Shown: positions 1 through 8,035 of the stretch, one piece after another
Numbering within the stretch: the first letter of the stretch is position 1
How the letters are laid out: each line of letters opens with the position of its first letter
Assembly (NCBI GenBank): GCA_028724885.1
Contig: JAQYTJ010000013.1
Span: 62,001 to 126,000 of the forward strand
Reading direction: 5' to 3'
Length of the DNA stretch: 64,000 nucleotides
Source of the DNA: Bacteroidales bacterium
GTDB lineage: Bacteria > Bacteroidota > Bacteroidia > Bacteroidales > UBA932
Made by a program: the position numbers and the translations under genes
The notes under the pieces: model-generated
What the model saw: only the letters and a program-made list of their open reading frames with translations
The model's database searches: none
Told to the model about the DNA's origin: nothing

Positions 1-25
1 AACATTCTCATAAGAAATTTTAGCC

Positions 26-1012
26 ATGGAACTTGAACTAAAGAGGCCTTTGCTCTTTTTCGACATAGAGAGCACTGGACTTAATCTAGTGAATGACTCT
101 ATCGTTGAACTTAGTTTCTTGAAGGTTTTTCCAGATCGCAGCACGAAGGTGAAAACATGGCGCGTGTGTCCTTGGGACTACGAGGCTGGCAAGCAAAGGA
201 CAATAGATCCTCAAGCATCAGAAGTGAACGGAATCAAAGACGACGACGTCGCTCACGAGCCGAAATTCATAGAAATAGTTACTGAAGTCGTAGATTGGCT
301 GAGGGATAGCGACCTTGCCGGATTCAATTCGACCAAATTCGATCTGCCGATGCTTTCGGAGGAGATCGAGAGGGTAAGAGCCTACTGCCTGAAGAGGCTC
401 CGCAATTCAAAGATTTCCCCAGATGCCAGGCAGAAGGCACAGGCAACTCTAGACAGCCTGAATATTGATTTGCACGAGAAACTTATGATTGATGTGCAGA
501 CAATTTATCATTATATGGAACCGAGAAACCTTCGCGCAGCCTACAGATTCTATTGTGGTGGCGAGGATTTCGAGAATGCCCACACAGCCGAGGCCGACAC
601 GATTGCCACATACAAGGTGCTGAAAGGTCAGTTGGAAATGTACCAGATGGCTGATAAATACCATGATGTTGCCCTGAAGAACGATGTGGAATTCCTTTCT
701 GGAGTTGGCGGAAGGCCTCGCACGATTGATTATGCCGGCAGACTGATTAGCGGCAAAGACAATGAAGCTGTGATTAATTTCGGGAAGCATCGAGGCAAGA
801 CAGCAAGGGAGATCTTCGAAACAGAGCCAACATACTATGACTGGATTGAGAAAGGCGAGTTCACGATGGACACGAAACGTCAGTTCCAACGCCTGAAAGA
901 GCTGTTCGAGAAAGAGAAAAAAGAGGCCGTGCCTAAACCACTTGGCGAAGATGAGATATCGGATGCAGCCGCTAAGCTGAAGGCAAAATTCGAAGGAGGC
1001 GAGCTGTTCTAA
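26..1012 (+). CDS. DnaQ-like DEDDh 3'-5' exonuclease
   Basis: A 328-residue exonuclease of the DNA polymerase III epsilon (DnaQ) superfamily. The Exo I motif FFDIEST puts the metal-binding Asp and Glu at residues 13 and 15. An Exo II-like stretch GFNSTKFDLPML lies near residue 100, and the HTAEADT motif near residue 186 supplies the DEDDh His and Asp. After the nuclease domain, a C-terminal segment (NFGKHRGKTAREI, about residues 250-275) resembles the small DUF3820-type module often attached to such nucleases in Bacteroidetes. It probably trims 3' DNA ends in replication proofreading or repair; whether it binds the polymerase core is not visible. It starts 25 bases from the window edge, so upstream partners are unknown. 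The next gene follows after 22 bases on the same strand. Confidence 0.85.
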   Translation: MELELKRPLLFFDIESTGLNLVNDSIVELSFLKVFPDRSTKVKTWRVCPWDYEAGKQRTIDPQASEVNGIKDDDVAHEPKFIEIVTEVVDWLRDSDLAGFNSTKFDLPMLSEEIERVRAYCLKRLRNSKISPDARQKAQATLDSLNIDLHEKLMIDVQTIYHYMEPRNLRAAYRFYCGGEDFENAHTAEADTIATYKVLKGQLEMYQMADKYHDVALKNDVEFLSGVGGRPRTIDYAGRLISGKDNEAVINFGKHRGKTAREIFETEPTYYDWIEKGEFTMDTKRQFQRLKELFEKEKKEAVPKPLGEDEISDAAAKLKAKFEGGELF

Positions 1013-1034
1013 ATGGATATTCCAACGAGGAGCA

Positions 1035-1610
1035 ATGAATATTCTGACGAAAACTTTCGGAGGGCGCATAGTCTGCCGCCCGGACACGACGTGGGAGAAG
1101 GATAACGCAGATTTCTATCCGCCGCAGTTTGTCGAGGCTCTGACCTACGCCCCTGTGTTTTTCGCCCATATCCTGAAGCCGGGGCGAAGCGTACAAAAGA
1201 AATTCGCCGGCAGATATTTCGACGGGATAGGATTCGGAATCTTGCTATACCCTCAGAACATCATGGATGGCAGCCCTGAAGGCTATGCCGAAGCATTGTG
1301 CCTTGACAAGACTTCTTACCTCCCTGCTCCATGCATCTCTCCAGCCGAATATTCGTCGCTTCCTTCAGAGACAGAATTCATATTGAAAAAAAACGAGCAT
1401 ATTCTGTTCAGATGTGCTATCCCTCCGCTCAGCATGGTGGAAGATGCAATTGTACAAGCATCCCGCCTTGCATACATCCGAACTGGCGATGCCGTCGCCA
1501 TAGAATTGGCCGCAAGATCGCCTTTAATGCAAAAATCCGAACTTCGGGACACAATTGCTTCCGGGCAGGTAGGTTCTGGCGGGAAATTAGATTTCTCTAT
1601 AATTTTCTAG
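1035..1610 (+). CDS. Degenerate fumarylacetoacetate hydrolase (FAH)-like protein
   Basis: A 191-residue protein whose best match by eye is the FAH fold. The segment GRSVQKKFAGRYFDGIG parallels the FAH stretch with 'KFAHRYYD-IG', and AEALCLDKTSYLPAP sits where family members have the metal-binding Asp segment before 'APIG'. The family's two metal-ligand glutamates (the H-Y-E-x-E-L motif) appear replaced: the matching stretch reads LTYAPVFF. The final part keeps a possible remnant of the 'TGDVI..G' strand (RTGDAVAIEL). I infer a non-catalytic or altered-function paralogue; bacteroidal FAH proteins of similar length normally keep the ligands. It follows the exonuclease after 22 bases and is probably co-transcribed. 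It converges on the Fur-family gene 22 bases downstream. The assignment was made by memory of the family, not alignment. Confidence 0.55.
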   Translation: MNILTKTFGGRIVCRPDTTWEKDNADFYPPQFVEALTYAPVFFAHILKPGRSVQKKFAGRYFDGIGFGILLYPQNIMDGSPEGYAEALCLDKTSYLPAPCISPAEYSSLPSETEFILKKNEHILFRCAIPPLSMVEDAIVQASRLAYIRTGDAVAIELAARSPLMQKSELRDTIASGQVGSGGKLDFSIIF

Positions 1611-1632
1611 GACGGACGAGGATTCTCAAGTC

Positions 1633-2064
1633 TTATTCTTTACCAGAACATTCAGGACATATTCCTCTTAGAACATAGCTAGAGCCAGTGGCTTCATAGC
1701 CGTTTGGCAGGGGTACCTTCGGAATAGGCATATCCTTAAGGCAGAATGTCTTGTGGCACTTCTCGCAATAGAAATGGACATGGACGTCATCGTCATTCTC
1801 ATCATCCTCGCTAAGGCACAGCTCGTATCTAGTTCCTTCGCTGCCACCTTCAATCGCATGCACAAGATGATGATCCTTGAATAGTTCCAAGGTTCTGAAT
1901 ATTCCAGACTTATCCACTGTCTCAAGCCTTTCCTCCAGCTCCGCCATGCTGAGCGGTCGCTTCTCATCGGCAAGAGCCATAGCCACCAGCACGCGATTGG
2001 GCGTCACCCTCACACCATGCCTTTCCAGAAGCAACAATATTTCCGAATTGTCCATAACATCCAT
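1633..2064 (-). CDS. Fur-family metal-responsive repressor
   Basis: Fur/Zur/PerR-type regulator. The N-terminal winged helix contains RVTPNRVLVAMALADEKRPL and the recognition-helix region SGIFRTLELF. The C-terminal dimerisation half has a structural zinc site made of two Cys pairs (CEKC about two-thirds along, CPEC at the end) and a His-rich segment (VHVHFYCEKCH). The ORF track extends to 2136, but the first 24 residues are hydrophobic and unlike the family. The ATG at 2064 has an AGGA-type site about 12 bases upstream and gives about 143 residues, the usual Fur length. The gene lies about 70 bases downstream of the heavy-metal ATPase on the same strand, so zinc or a related metal is the likely effector and the ATPase a likely target. 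Zur versus PerR versus Fur cannot be decided by eye. Confidence 0.85.
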   Translation of the reverse strand: MDVMDNSEILLLLERHGVRVTPNRVLVAMALADEKRPLSMAELEERLETVDKSGIFRTLELFKDHHLVHAIEGGSEGTRYELCLSEDDENDDDVHVHFYCEKCHKTFCLKDMPIPKVPLPNGYEATGSSYVLRGICPECSGKE

Positions 2065-2132
2065 ATAATCAAGAATTCCTAATAGCAAAGTTATGAATAT
2101 TCCGAAAATATCATCATTCAATTCTTGAGCTC

Positions 2133-4055
2133 TCACCTGAGCGTGCGGAGAGAATTAAGGACAGCTAGGACGGTGACGCCGACATCAGCGAAGACGCTCA
2201 TCCACATTGTAGCGAAACCTAAAGTGGCGAGGCCTAAGACCAAAAGCTTGATGCCGATGGCAAACCAGGTGTTTTCATGGGCGATGCGGAGAGTTCGGCT
2301 GGCGATGCGGATTCCAGCGGCTATCTTGGATGGCTTATCGTCCATTAGGACAACGTCAGCAGCCTCGATTGCGGCATCGGAGCCAAGTCCGCCCATGGCA
2401 ATGCCCACATCAGCACGTGCAAGCACCGGTGCGTCGTTGATTCCATCGCCTACGAATGCCAAGGTTTTCCCGGCAGGACTATCCTTAAGCAGACTCTCAA
2501 CGCACGAGACTTTATCTGCAGGCAGCAAATCAGATCTATATTCATCAACACCGACCTGCGAAGAGACATACTCTCCGACCTCTTTCTTGTCGCCAGTCAG
2601 CATCATCGTCCTCCGCACTCCCAAAGTCTTAAGCTCTGCGATAGCAGCCTTGGCATCGTCCTTTATGACATCTGAAACTATGATGTGCCCGAGATATTCC
2701 CCATCGGAGCATATATGAATAATCGTTCCAACCTTCTCGCAAGGCTTCCAATCGGCACCGGCCTCTTCCATCATCTTGGAATTGCCCACGCAAACCATAT
2801 GTCCGTTAACCTTGGCTCGCACTCCCCTTCCAGCAATTTCCTCAACGTTTTCCACGGAACAGCCATCATCGATGTGCGGATAGGCATTCCTCAGAGAAAT
2901 TGCGATAGGATGGGTAGAGAAGCTCTCGACATGAGCAGCCAGATGCAGCAGCTCTTTCTCCTTCTCCTCAGCGCTTTCCAATGGGGAGTCCAGAGGATGC
3001 GCGGCAAACGGATGCACGGCATTTACCTCGAAGATGCCCTTGGTAAGTGTGCCGGTTTTATCGAAAATAACAGTATCAAGCTTTGAGAGTGCCTCCAGAT
3101 AATTGGAACCCTTGACCAGAATACCATTCCTAGATGCTCCTCCTATGCCGCCGAAAAAAGACAACGGCACCGAAATCACGAGGGCGCATGGACAAGAGAC
3201 TATAAGGAATATGAGTGCGCGGTAAAGCCACGTTGGGAACGCTGCCATGAAGCTGCCAGAAAGCAAAGGCGGTAGCAAAGCAAGCAACACTGCAGCAGCG
3301 ACAACCGAAGGAGTGTAGACCCGAGCGAACCGAGTTATGAAATTCTCGCTTCTGGACTTGCTAGACGAAGCATTTTCGACCAGATCGATGATTTTTGAAG
3401 CCGTAGACTCGCCGAATGATTTAGTGACGCGAGCCTTCAGAAGCCCACCCTGATTCACGCAGCCAGAAACAATGGAATCACCAACAGAAATGTCTCTCGG
3501 AATGCTCTCACCGGTCAACGCTACAGTATTCAGAGAAGAAGAGCCCTCCAAAACGACACCGTCCAAAGGCACCTTATCGCCAGGCTTTATCACGATCATT
3601 TCCCCGATAGCCACTTCCGATGGATTGATGCTCAGCAACTTGCCATCACGTTCCACGGAAGCAATGTCAGGCCTTATATTCATTAAAGAAGAAATGGACT
3701 TGCGGCTTTCCCCCTCTGCGACGCTCTCGAAAAGCTCTCCAATCTGAAAGAACAGCATGACCACGACTGCTTCTGGGAACTGATTCTCGGTATTTGGCAA
3801 GAAACCAATCGCTAAAGCCCCTATCGTCGCCACGCTCATCAAGAAATCCTCATCCAAGAGCTCTCCCTTGAATATTTTCTCCCCAGCCTCAAGCAGCGTG
3901 TCACCACCAACAATGAAATATGGAACCAGATAAATGAGAAGCAGCTGCCATGTGCTGAGGGCAGAATATTTCTCAACGATCACGGCAGCCGCAAGCAAGG
4001 CTCCCGAGACTATGATTTTCAATAGCGCAATCTTATTCTCTTTTTCCATATTCAT
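2133..4055 (-). CDS. Heavy-metal P1B-type ATPase (ZntA/CadA-like exporter)
   Basis: A P1B ATPase that pumps a soft divalent metal, probably Zn2+/Cd2+/Pb2+, out of the cytoplasm. In order it shows membrane helices, the actuator motif LTGES, the metal-channel motif SCPCALVIS, the phosphorylated Asp in DKTGTLTKG, an HP motif (STHPIAISL), the hinge GDGINDAP and a final helix pair. There is no N-terminal GMxCxxC metal-binding domain, so it is a short form. The CPC motif fits the zinc/cadmium and copper subclasses; the neighbouring Fur-type regulator favours zinc/cadmium. The ORF track starts at 4097, but the MNMEKENK start at 4055 (or 4049) has an AGG site and a better-placed first helix. It is followed by the Fur gene in an apparent operon. 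Confidence 0.88.
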   Translation of the reverse strand: MNMEKENKIALLKIIVSGALLAAAVIVEKYSALSTWQLLLIYLVPYFIVGGDTLLEAGEKIFKGELLDEDFLMSVATIGALAIGFLPNTENQFPEAVVVMLFFQIGELFESVAEGESRKSISSLMNIRPDIASVERDGKLLSINPSEVAIGEMIVIKPGDKVPLDGVVLEGSSSLNTVALTGESIPRDISVGDSIVSGCVNQGGLLKARVTKSFGESTASKIIDLVENASSSKSRSENFITRFARVYTPSVVAAAVLLALLPPLLSGSFMAAFPTWLYRALIFLIVSCPCALVISVPLSFFGGIGGASRNGILVKGSNYLEALSKLDTVIFDKTGTLTKGIFEVNAVHPFAAHPLDSPLESAEEKEKELLHLAAHVESFSTHPIAISLRNAYPHIDDGCSVENVEEIAGRGVRAKVNGHMVCVGNSKMMEEAGADWKPCEKVGTIIHICSDGEYLGHIIVSDVIKDDAKAAIAELKTLGVRRTMMLTGDKKEVGEYVSSQVGVDEYRSDLLPADKVSCVESLLKDSPAGKTLAFVGDGINDAPVLARADVGIAMGGLGSDAAIEAADVVLMDDKPSKIAAGIRIASRTLRIAHENTWFAIGIKLLVLGLATLGFATMWMSVFADVGVTVLAVLNSLRTLR

Positions 4056-4115
4056 TGAATATTTTGTACCTGCGAATATGGCGATAAATTCTCGCAACCT
4101 GGTTGCAAAGGGTCT

Positions 4116-5195
4116 CTAACGGATTACGCGATAATATGTCTCGTTTCCCCCACCGTCCCCAAATATTCCCACTAGGTCTCGCATTACGAGATCTGGCCGC
4201 ACGACTCCAGATTCCCAGAAATCGTTGCCACCGCGCGGGTTCAGACGCAGATTGTCATTCCAGACCACAGAAGTTCGGTCATACCCTCTGGCGGCAGCAT
4301 TATTCTGAATATTCGTCAGCATATTTTCAAACAAAGGGTTAATCCCACGCAGCTGATCCAAAGACTGGCACCAGCCCACATTAAGCCACAGGTCAGCCTC
4401 TTTTGACAATGCATATGCCGTTTCAATGAATATGCTAGATGAGGTTGCCTTCCCGCCCATGCTGCCCAGCACCTCGCCCCCCGCATCGCACACTAGCTGA
4501 GAGAGATAATTATTCCTTCCTGGGATGAACCAGGAATCGTTATAGGGAATATTCACCAGTACTTTTCTTCTAGGGCGGACATTCTGTCTCACTGAGTCAG
4601 CCAGAGCCTCATACTTTGAAGAGACTGCCGAAAGAATGGAATCTGCGGCAGCCATCTTTCCCGTGAGCGCTCCGAAAAACCTTATGTAGGAAGCCCTAGC
4701 AAGAGGATTGCTTTCCAAGTGTTCGTGAAGAACGAAGACCGGTATGCCTAAAGCCTCCAGCTTCGAGAGGAATTGGGATTTTGCCCCACTGACCTGGTAA
4801 GTGAGAAGGACATCGGGATGCAGAGCCATGATTTTCTCGTAATCTGGATTCGCCTCATACCCCACGTCTGCAACACTGCGAGAGCGTAATTCTGGGGAAG
4901 ATACATAGTTCACTCCTGACACTCCGCAAATCACGGAATCGCAGCCCAAGGCATCCAGAAAGCCAACGTAGGAAGTAGACATAGCTATTATCTTGCTGAC
5001 GGGGCGGCTTATGTCAAGAGTGTCCTTGCTTCCATCAAATGGAGAGATTGATACTGCAATCCAGCCCTGCCTCTGCTCCGAGATATTCAAGAAAGACGCT
5101 TCGTGGCTATGGAAATGGTACTCCGCCCTGCCGCAGGAATGACCTGCGAGTATAACGAGAAAAAGTGAAAATACTGTAAGCAAACTGTGATTCAT
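4116..5195 (-). CDS. BtuF/FepB-type periplasmic binding protein (corrinoid or siderophore)
   Basis: A 359-residue ABC-transporter substrate-binding protein of the cluster that captures vitamin B12 and iron chelates. Evidence includes the domain-start pattern SKIIAMSTSYVGFLDALG, a 'DVGYEANPDYEKIMALHPDV' type segment, and the long helix joining two lobes (residues about 170-200). The N-terminus is a lipoprotein-like signal (VILAGHSCGRA) with an imperfect lipobox, followed by a His-rich stretch (HFHSHE). No permease or ATPase partner lies next to it. The only related genes in the window are the BtuB/BtuG-like pair 42 kb away, which makes corrinoid a reasonable guess, but ferric siderophore is equally compatible with the family. 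It is upstream of nothing on its strand except the metal ATPase 20 bases after... the latter begins about 60 bases beyond its stop, so co-transcription is possible. Confidence 0.75.
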   Translation of the reverse strand: MNHSLLTVFSLFLVILAGHSCGRAEYHFHSHEASFLNISEQRQGWIAVSISPFDGSKDTLDISRPVSKIIAMSTSYVGFLDALGCDSVICGVSGVNYVSSPELRSRSVADVGYEANPDYEKIMALHPDVLLTYQVSGAKSQFLSKLEALGIPVFVLHEHLESNPLARASYIRFFGALTGKMAAADSILSAVSSKYEALADSVRQNVRPRRKVLVNIPYNDSWFIPGRNNYLSQLVCDAGGEVLGSMGGKATSSSIFIETAYALSKEADLWLNVGWCQSLDQLRGINPLFENMLTNIQNNAAARGYDRTSVVWNDNLRLNPRGGNDFWESGVVRPDLVMRDLVGIFGDGGGNETYYRVIR

Positions 5196-5276
5196 TAGGC
5201 AAAATTAATATATTTTGCTATTTTAGCATATTCACAATGCACTTTGAAACAAATATCCTATATCCATAAAAAACAA

Positions 5277-6536
5277 ATGATGAGCAAGTATAATTTCGAT
5301 GAGATGACAGTCAGGCGCGGCACCAGCTGCGTCAAATGGGATGCGCCAAGCCCTGCAGGTTCCATTTCCGAACACGTAATTCCAATGTGGGTGGCAGACA
5401 TGGACTTCAAGACCGCTCCGGCGGTTCAAGAGGCAGTGAGAAAGAGGGCTGAGCAGGGCATATTTGGTTATACCCATGTCCAAGACTCATATTTCGAGTC
5501 TTCCATCAATTGGTGGCTAAGTAGACGGGGCTGGCATACCAAGAAAGACTGGTACATTCCGATTGACGGTGTCGTGCCAGGAATGTCGATAGTCATCGAG
5601 GCCATAACTCATTATGCGGTCTCAGGCGGGAAGGTGGTCAGAAAACCGAATGACGGGAAGGGACCGAACGGAGAACTTCCAAAGGTGATAATACAGACAC
5701 CTGCATATAACTGTTTCTTCTCCGCTGTCCGGAATCAGGGCTGTGAACTGGTAGAGAATCCGTTAATCTATGACACAGAGGGAGATGTTCCTACATGGTA
5801 CCTTGATTTCGAAGACCTGGAAAAGAAGTGCGCCGATCCTATGGTGAAGGCTCTGCTATTCTGCAATCCTCACAACCCTTGCGGCAGGGTGTGGCCGAAA
5901 GAGGATCTGCTTAAGGTCGGGGAAATATGCCGTCGGCATAGCATCGTAGTGATTAGCGACGAGATTCACTGCGAGCTGGAGATGCCGGGATACCATTTTA
6001 CTCCTATGGCATCGCTGTCTCCTGAGATTCAGGACAATACGATACAAATGAGTTCGCCTAGCAAGTCTTTCAACATTGCCGGACTGGAAATATCGAACAT
6101 AATTACCAGCCGAAAGGACTGGAAGATGATGATTGACAAGGTCATAAATATTTACGAACACTGCGACCTGAATCCTTTCGGAATAGTTGCCCTGCAAGCT
6201 GCATACAACGAAGGGGAAGATTGGCTCAAAGAACTCAACCAGTATCTATGGGACAATTATCTGGAACTGGTGAATTTGTTCGAGGATGAAATTCCAAATG
6301 TACTGGTGAGCAAGCTGGAAGGCACTTATCTGGTGTGGATAGATGTCCGCTCAGTGGGAATGCCGACAGAAGAGATTGAGAAAAGCCTTATAGAGAACGA
6401 ACACGTCTGGATTAATTCCGGGGTGATGTACGGGAAAGAAGGTTTCATGAGAATAAATATTGCCTGTCCTCGCACAAGGCTGCTGACAGGCATCGAAAGA
6501 ATAGCCCAAGGGCTTAAAAGGCTTTCTCGGAAATAG
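5277..6536 (+). CDS. MalY/PatB-type PLP-dependent C-S lyase
   Basis: Fold-type I PLP enzyme of the MalY/PatB branch, which cleaves cystathionine or cysteine conjugates (beta-lyase) rather than transaminating. Diagnostic stretches are HVIPMWVADMDF near residue 30, the PLP-phosphate region GVVPGMS, the NPHNPCGRVW motif, the cofactor Asp in ISDEIHCEL and the Schiff-base Lys in SPSKSFNIAGL. The C-terminal domain ends with a conserved Arg (GFMRINIACP) that binds substrate carboxylate. The track begins at a TTG at 5244; the tandem ATGs at 5277/5280 immediately before SKYNFDEM are the more likely start. Length (about 419 residues) is slightly above the usual 390-400. It stands alone, divergent from the binding-protein gene and convergent with the glutathione peroxidase. 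Confidence 0.88.
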   Translation: MMSKYNFDEMTVRRGTSCVKWDAPSPAGSISEHVIPMWVADMDFKTAPAVQEAVRKRAEQGIFGYTHVQDSYFESSINWWLSRRGWHTKKDWYIPIDGVVPGMSIVIEAITHYAVSGGKVVRKPNDGKGPNGELPKVIIQTPAYNCFFSAVRNQGCELVENPLIYDTEGDVPTWYLDFEDLEKKCADPMVKALLFCNPHNPCGRVWPKEDLLKVGEICRRHSIVVISDEIHCELEMPGYHFTPMASLSPEIQDNTIQMSSPSKSFNIAGLEISNIITSRKDWKMMIDKVINIYEHCDLNPFGIVALQAAYNEGEDWLKELNQYLWDNYLELVNLFEDEIPNVLVSKLEGTYLVWIDVRSVGMPTEEIEKSLIENEHVWINSGVMYGKEGFMRINIACPRTRLLTGIERIAQGLKRLSRK

Positions 6537-6555
6537 GGTTCATTGCCATTCCGAG
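6526..6555. terminator. Possible bidirectional terminator hairpin
   Basis: Short inverted repeat, CTCGGAA and TTCCGAG, spans the end of the MalY-like gene and the 27-base gap to the convergent peroxidase gene. A-rich and T-rich flanks are modest, so terminator function is only suggested by its position between two convergent genes. Confidence 0.35.
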
Positions 6556-6563
6556 CTTTCCCT

Positions 6564-7178
6564 TTAGTAGAGCTTGGAGCTTACTACGTTCTGTACGAAG
6601 TTCATGCTGGCGGTCGGCTCGAAACGAGCTACGACATTACCATCTTTGTCCACCAAGAACTTAGTGAAATTCCACTTGATGTCACTTTTAGAAGCATAAT
6701 CTGGGTCTTGCTTCTTCAGCATTGCATCCATTTTCTTAGCCATGTCCCCTGAGCCGAACCCCCTGAACGTCTGCTTAGACTTCAGGAACGTGTAAATAGG
6801 ACTTTCGTTCTCGCCATTGACGTCAATTTTGCCAAACTGTGGGAATGTGGTCTTGTATTTCAGCGTGCAGAACTGATGAATCTCATCAATGCTCCCAGGA
6901 GCCTGGCCGCCGAACTGGTTGCAAGGGAAATCCAGAATCTCCAGCCCATTGTCCTTGAATTTGTCGTACATAGCCTGCAATGCCTCATATTGAGGAGTAA
7001 AACCGCACTCTGTGGCAGTATTCACTATCAGCAGGACCTTACCTTTGTATTGCGACAATGAAACATCATTGCCCTTCATATCCTTTACTTTGAAATCGTA
7101 AATGCTTTGCGCGCTCAGTGCAGAAGCCATGCCTGTTCCTACCATGATTGAAAATAAAATTTTAATAAGTGTTTTCAT
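6564..7178 (-). CDS. Exported glutathione peroxidase-family thiol peroxidase
   Basis: A 204-residue GPx-family peroxidase that reduces hydrogen peroxide or lipid peroxides. In bacteria without glutathione these enzymes usually take electrons from thioredoxin. The N-terminus ([16 protein letters not shown]... ending SALSAQS) is a signal peptide with an Ala-x-Ala-type cleavage site, so the enzyme acts in the periplasm or on the envelope. The peroxidatic Cys is in [12 protein letters not shown], the conserved FPCNQFGGQ block follows, and the catalytic Trp/Asn lie in [10 protein letters not shown]. The active Cys is not selenocysteine. It sits 44 bases downstream of nothing on its own strand except the WalJ-like gene start region, and may have its own promoter in the AT-rich gap 7179-7222. 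Confidence 0.9.
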   Translation of the reverse strand: MKTLIKILFSIMVGTGMASALSAQSIYDFKVKDMKGNDVSLSQYKGKVLLIVNTATECGFTPQYEALQAMYDKFKDNGLEILDFPCNQFGGQAPGSIDEIHQFCTLKYKTTFPQFGKIDVNGENESPIYTFLKSKQTFRGFGSGDMAKKMDAMLKKQDPDYASKSDIKWNFTKFLVDKDGNVVARFEPTASMNFVQNVVSSKLY

Positions 7179-7222
7179 TTTGCTAAAATATATGAAAATT
7201 CAAAATATTCAAAATGAATATA

Positions 7223-8035
7223 TCATATTTCATAGAACGGAGATGCCTTGCCCCTTGGGAGAGTTCGCAGGGAGGTTTCGTCTTTCGCAGTTAGCCCATC
7301 TTCCAGAATAATTCCTTGAAGCACATCGGCAGTCGACTCATAGGCTTTTAACGGGTCATTATTGTTATCGCTCAGATGGCAGAGGAAAATGTTCTTTAGC
7401 TCCTTGTGCCATACCTTTCCGATTGTGTAAGCACACTCGTCGTTGCTCAGATGCCCGTTTCCACCGCGGATCCTGCGCTTTAGCTCCTCTGGATATCGGC
7501 CTTTCAATAGCATTGGCAAATCATAATTGGATTCAATTACAAGCGCATCCGCCGATTGGGCATATTCAATGGCTTCTTCCGTCATTGTCCCCACGTCGGT
7601 CATCAGGACAAAGCGCTTCCCACCCCATTCTATGCTGTAGCCGACGGTCTGAGAGGCATCGTGCGGCACTATGAAATATCTTGCCAACACTCCCGGAAGC
7701 ACTTCTGTGGGGCCATCGTCCGAAAGATTCCTGCGGCAGGCCCCGACCCAGCCTTCAGTATATTCATTATTGCAAATTGCCTCGTGCAGCACTGAAGTGG
7801 CAAAAACTGGCAGCGAAAGCCTCTTACAGAACGTTCCGAGGTGGCGGATATGGTCCATGTGGTCGTGCGTTAATAGCACACAGCGTAAGGAATCGAAACC
7901 AAGACCATTTGCCAGCATGGCCTTCCTTACCATCCGTAGGCTCACGCCTGCATCTATCAGAAGCCCTTTTTCCCCATCAAATAAACAATAGCAGTTCCCA
8001 GAGCTGCCGCTAGAGAAACTAATGAATTTCAGCAT
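7223..8035 (-). CDS. WalJ/YycJ-like metallo-beta-lactamase fold hydrolase
   Basis: A 270-residue MBL-fold hydrolase. It opens with FISFSSGSSGNCY, a hallmark of the YycJ/WalJ branch, followed by the metal motif LLTHDHMDHI at about residue 55 and later His residues (VPHDASQTVGY; GHLSND; LCHLSDNNN). YycJ-type proteins are 5'-3' DNA exonucleases implicated in mismatch repair in Firmicutes; the role in Bacteroidetes is inferred from family membership. The start codon overlaps the stop of the upstream TPR gene (TAATG), which implies translational coupling. An alternative is a generic MBL phosphodiesterase, but the N-terminal signature makes WalJ more likely. Confidence 0.82.
   Translation of the reverse strand: MLKFISFSSGSSGNCYCLFDGEKGLLIDAGVSLRMVRKAMLANGLGFDSLRCVLLTHDHMDHIRHLGTFCKRLSLPVFATSVLHEAICNNEYTEGWVGACRRNLSDDGPTEVLPGVLARYFIVPHDASQTVGYSIEWGGKRFVLMTDVGTMTEEAIEYAQSADALVIESNYDLPMLLKGRYPEELKRRIRGGNGHLSNDECAYTIGKVWHKELKNIFLCHLSDNNNDPLKAYESTADVLQGIILEDGLTAKDETSLRTLPRGKASPFYEI

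Noticed and set aside
449-1087. 212-residue minus-strand ORF opposite the DnaQ-like gene
   Set aside because: Shadow of a well-supported plus-strand nuclease gene with catalytic motifs.
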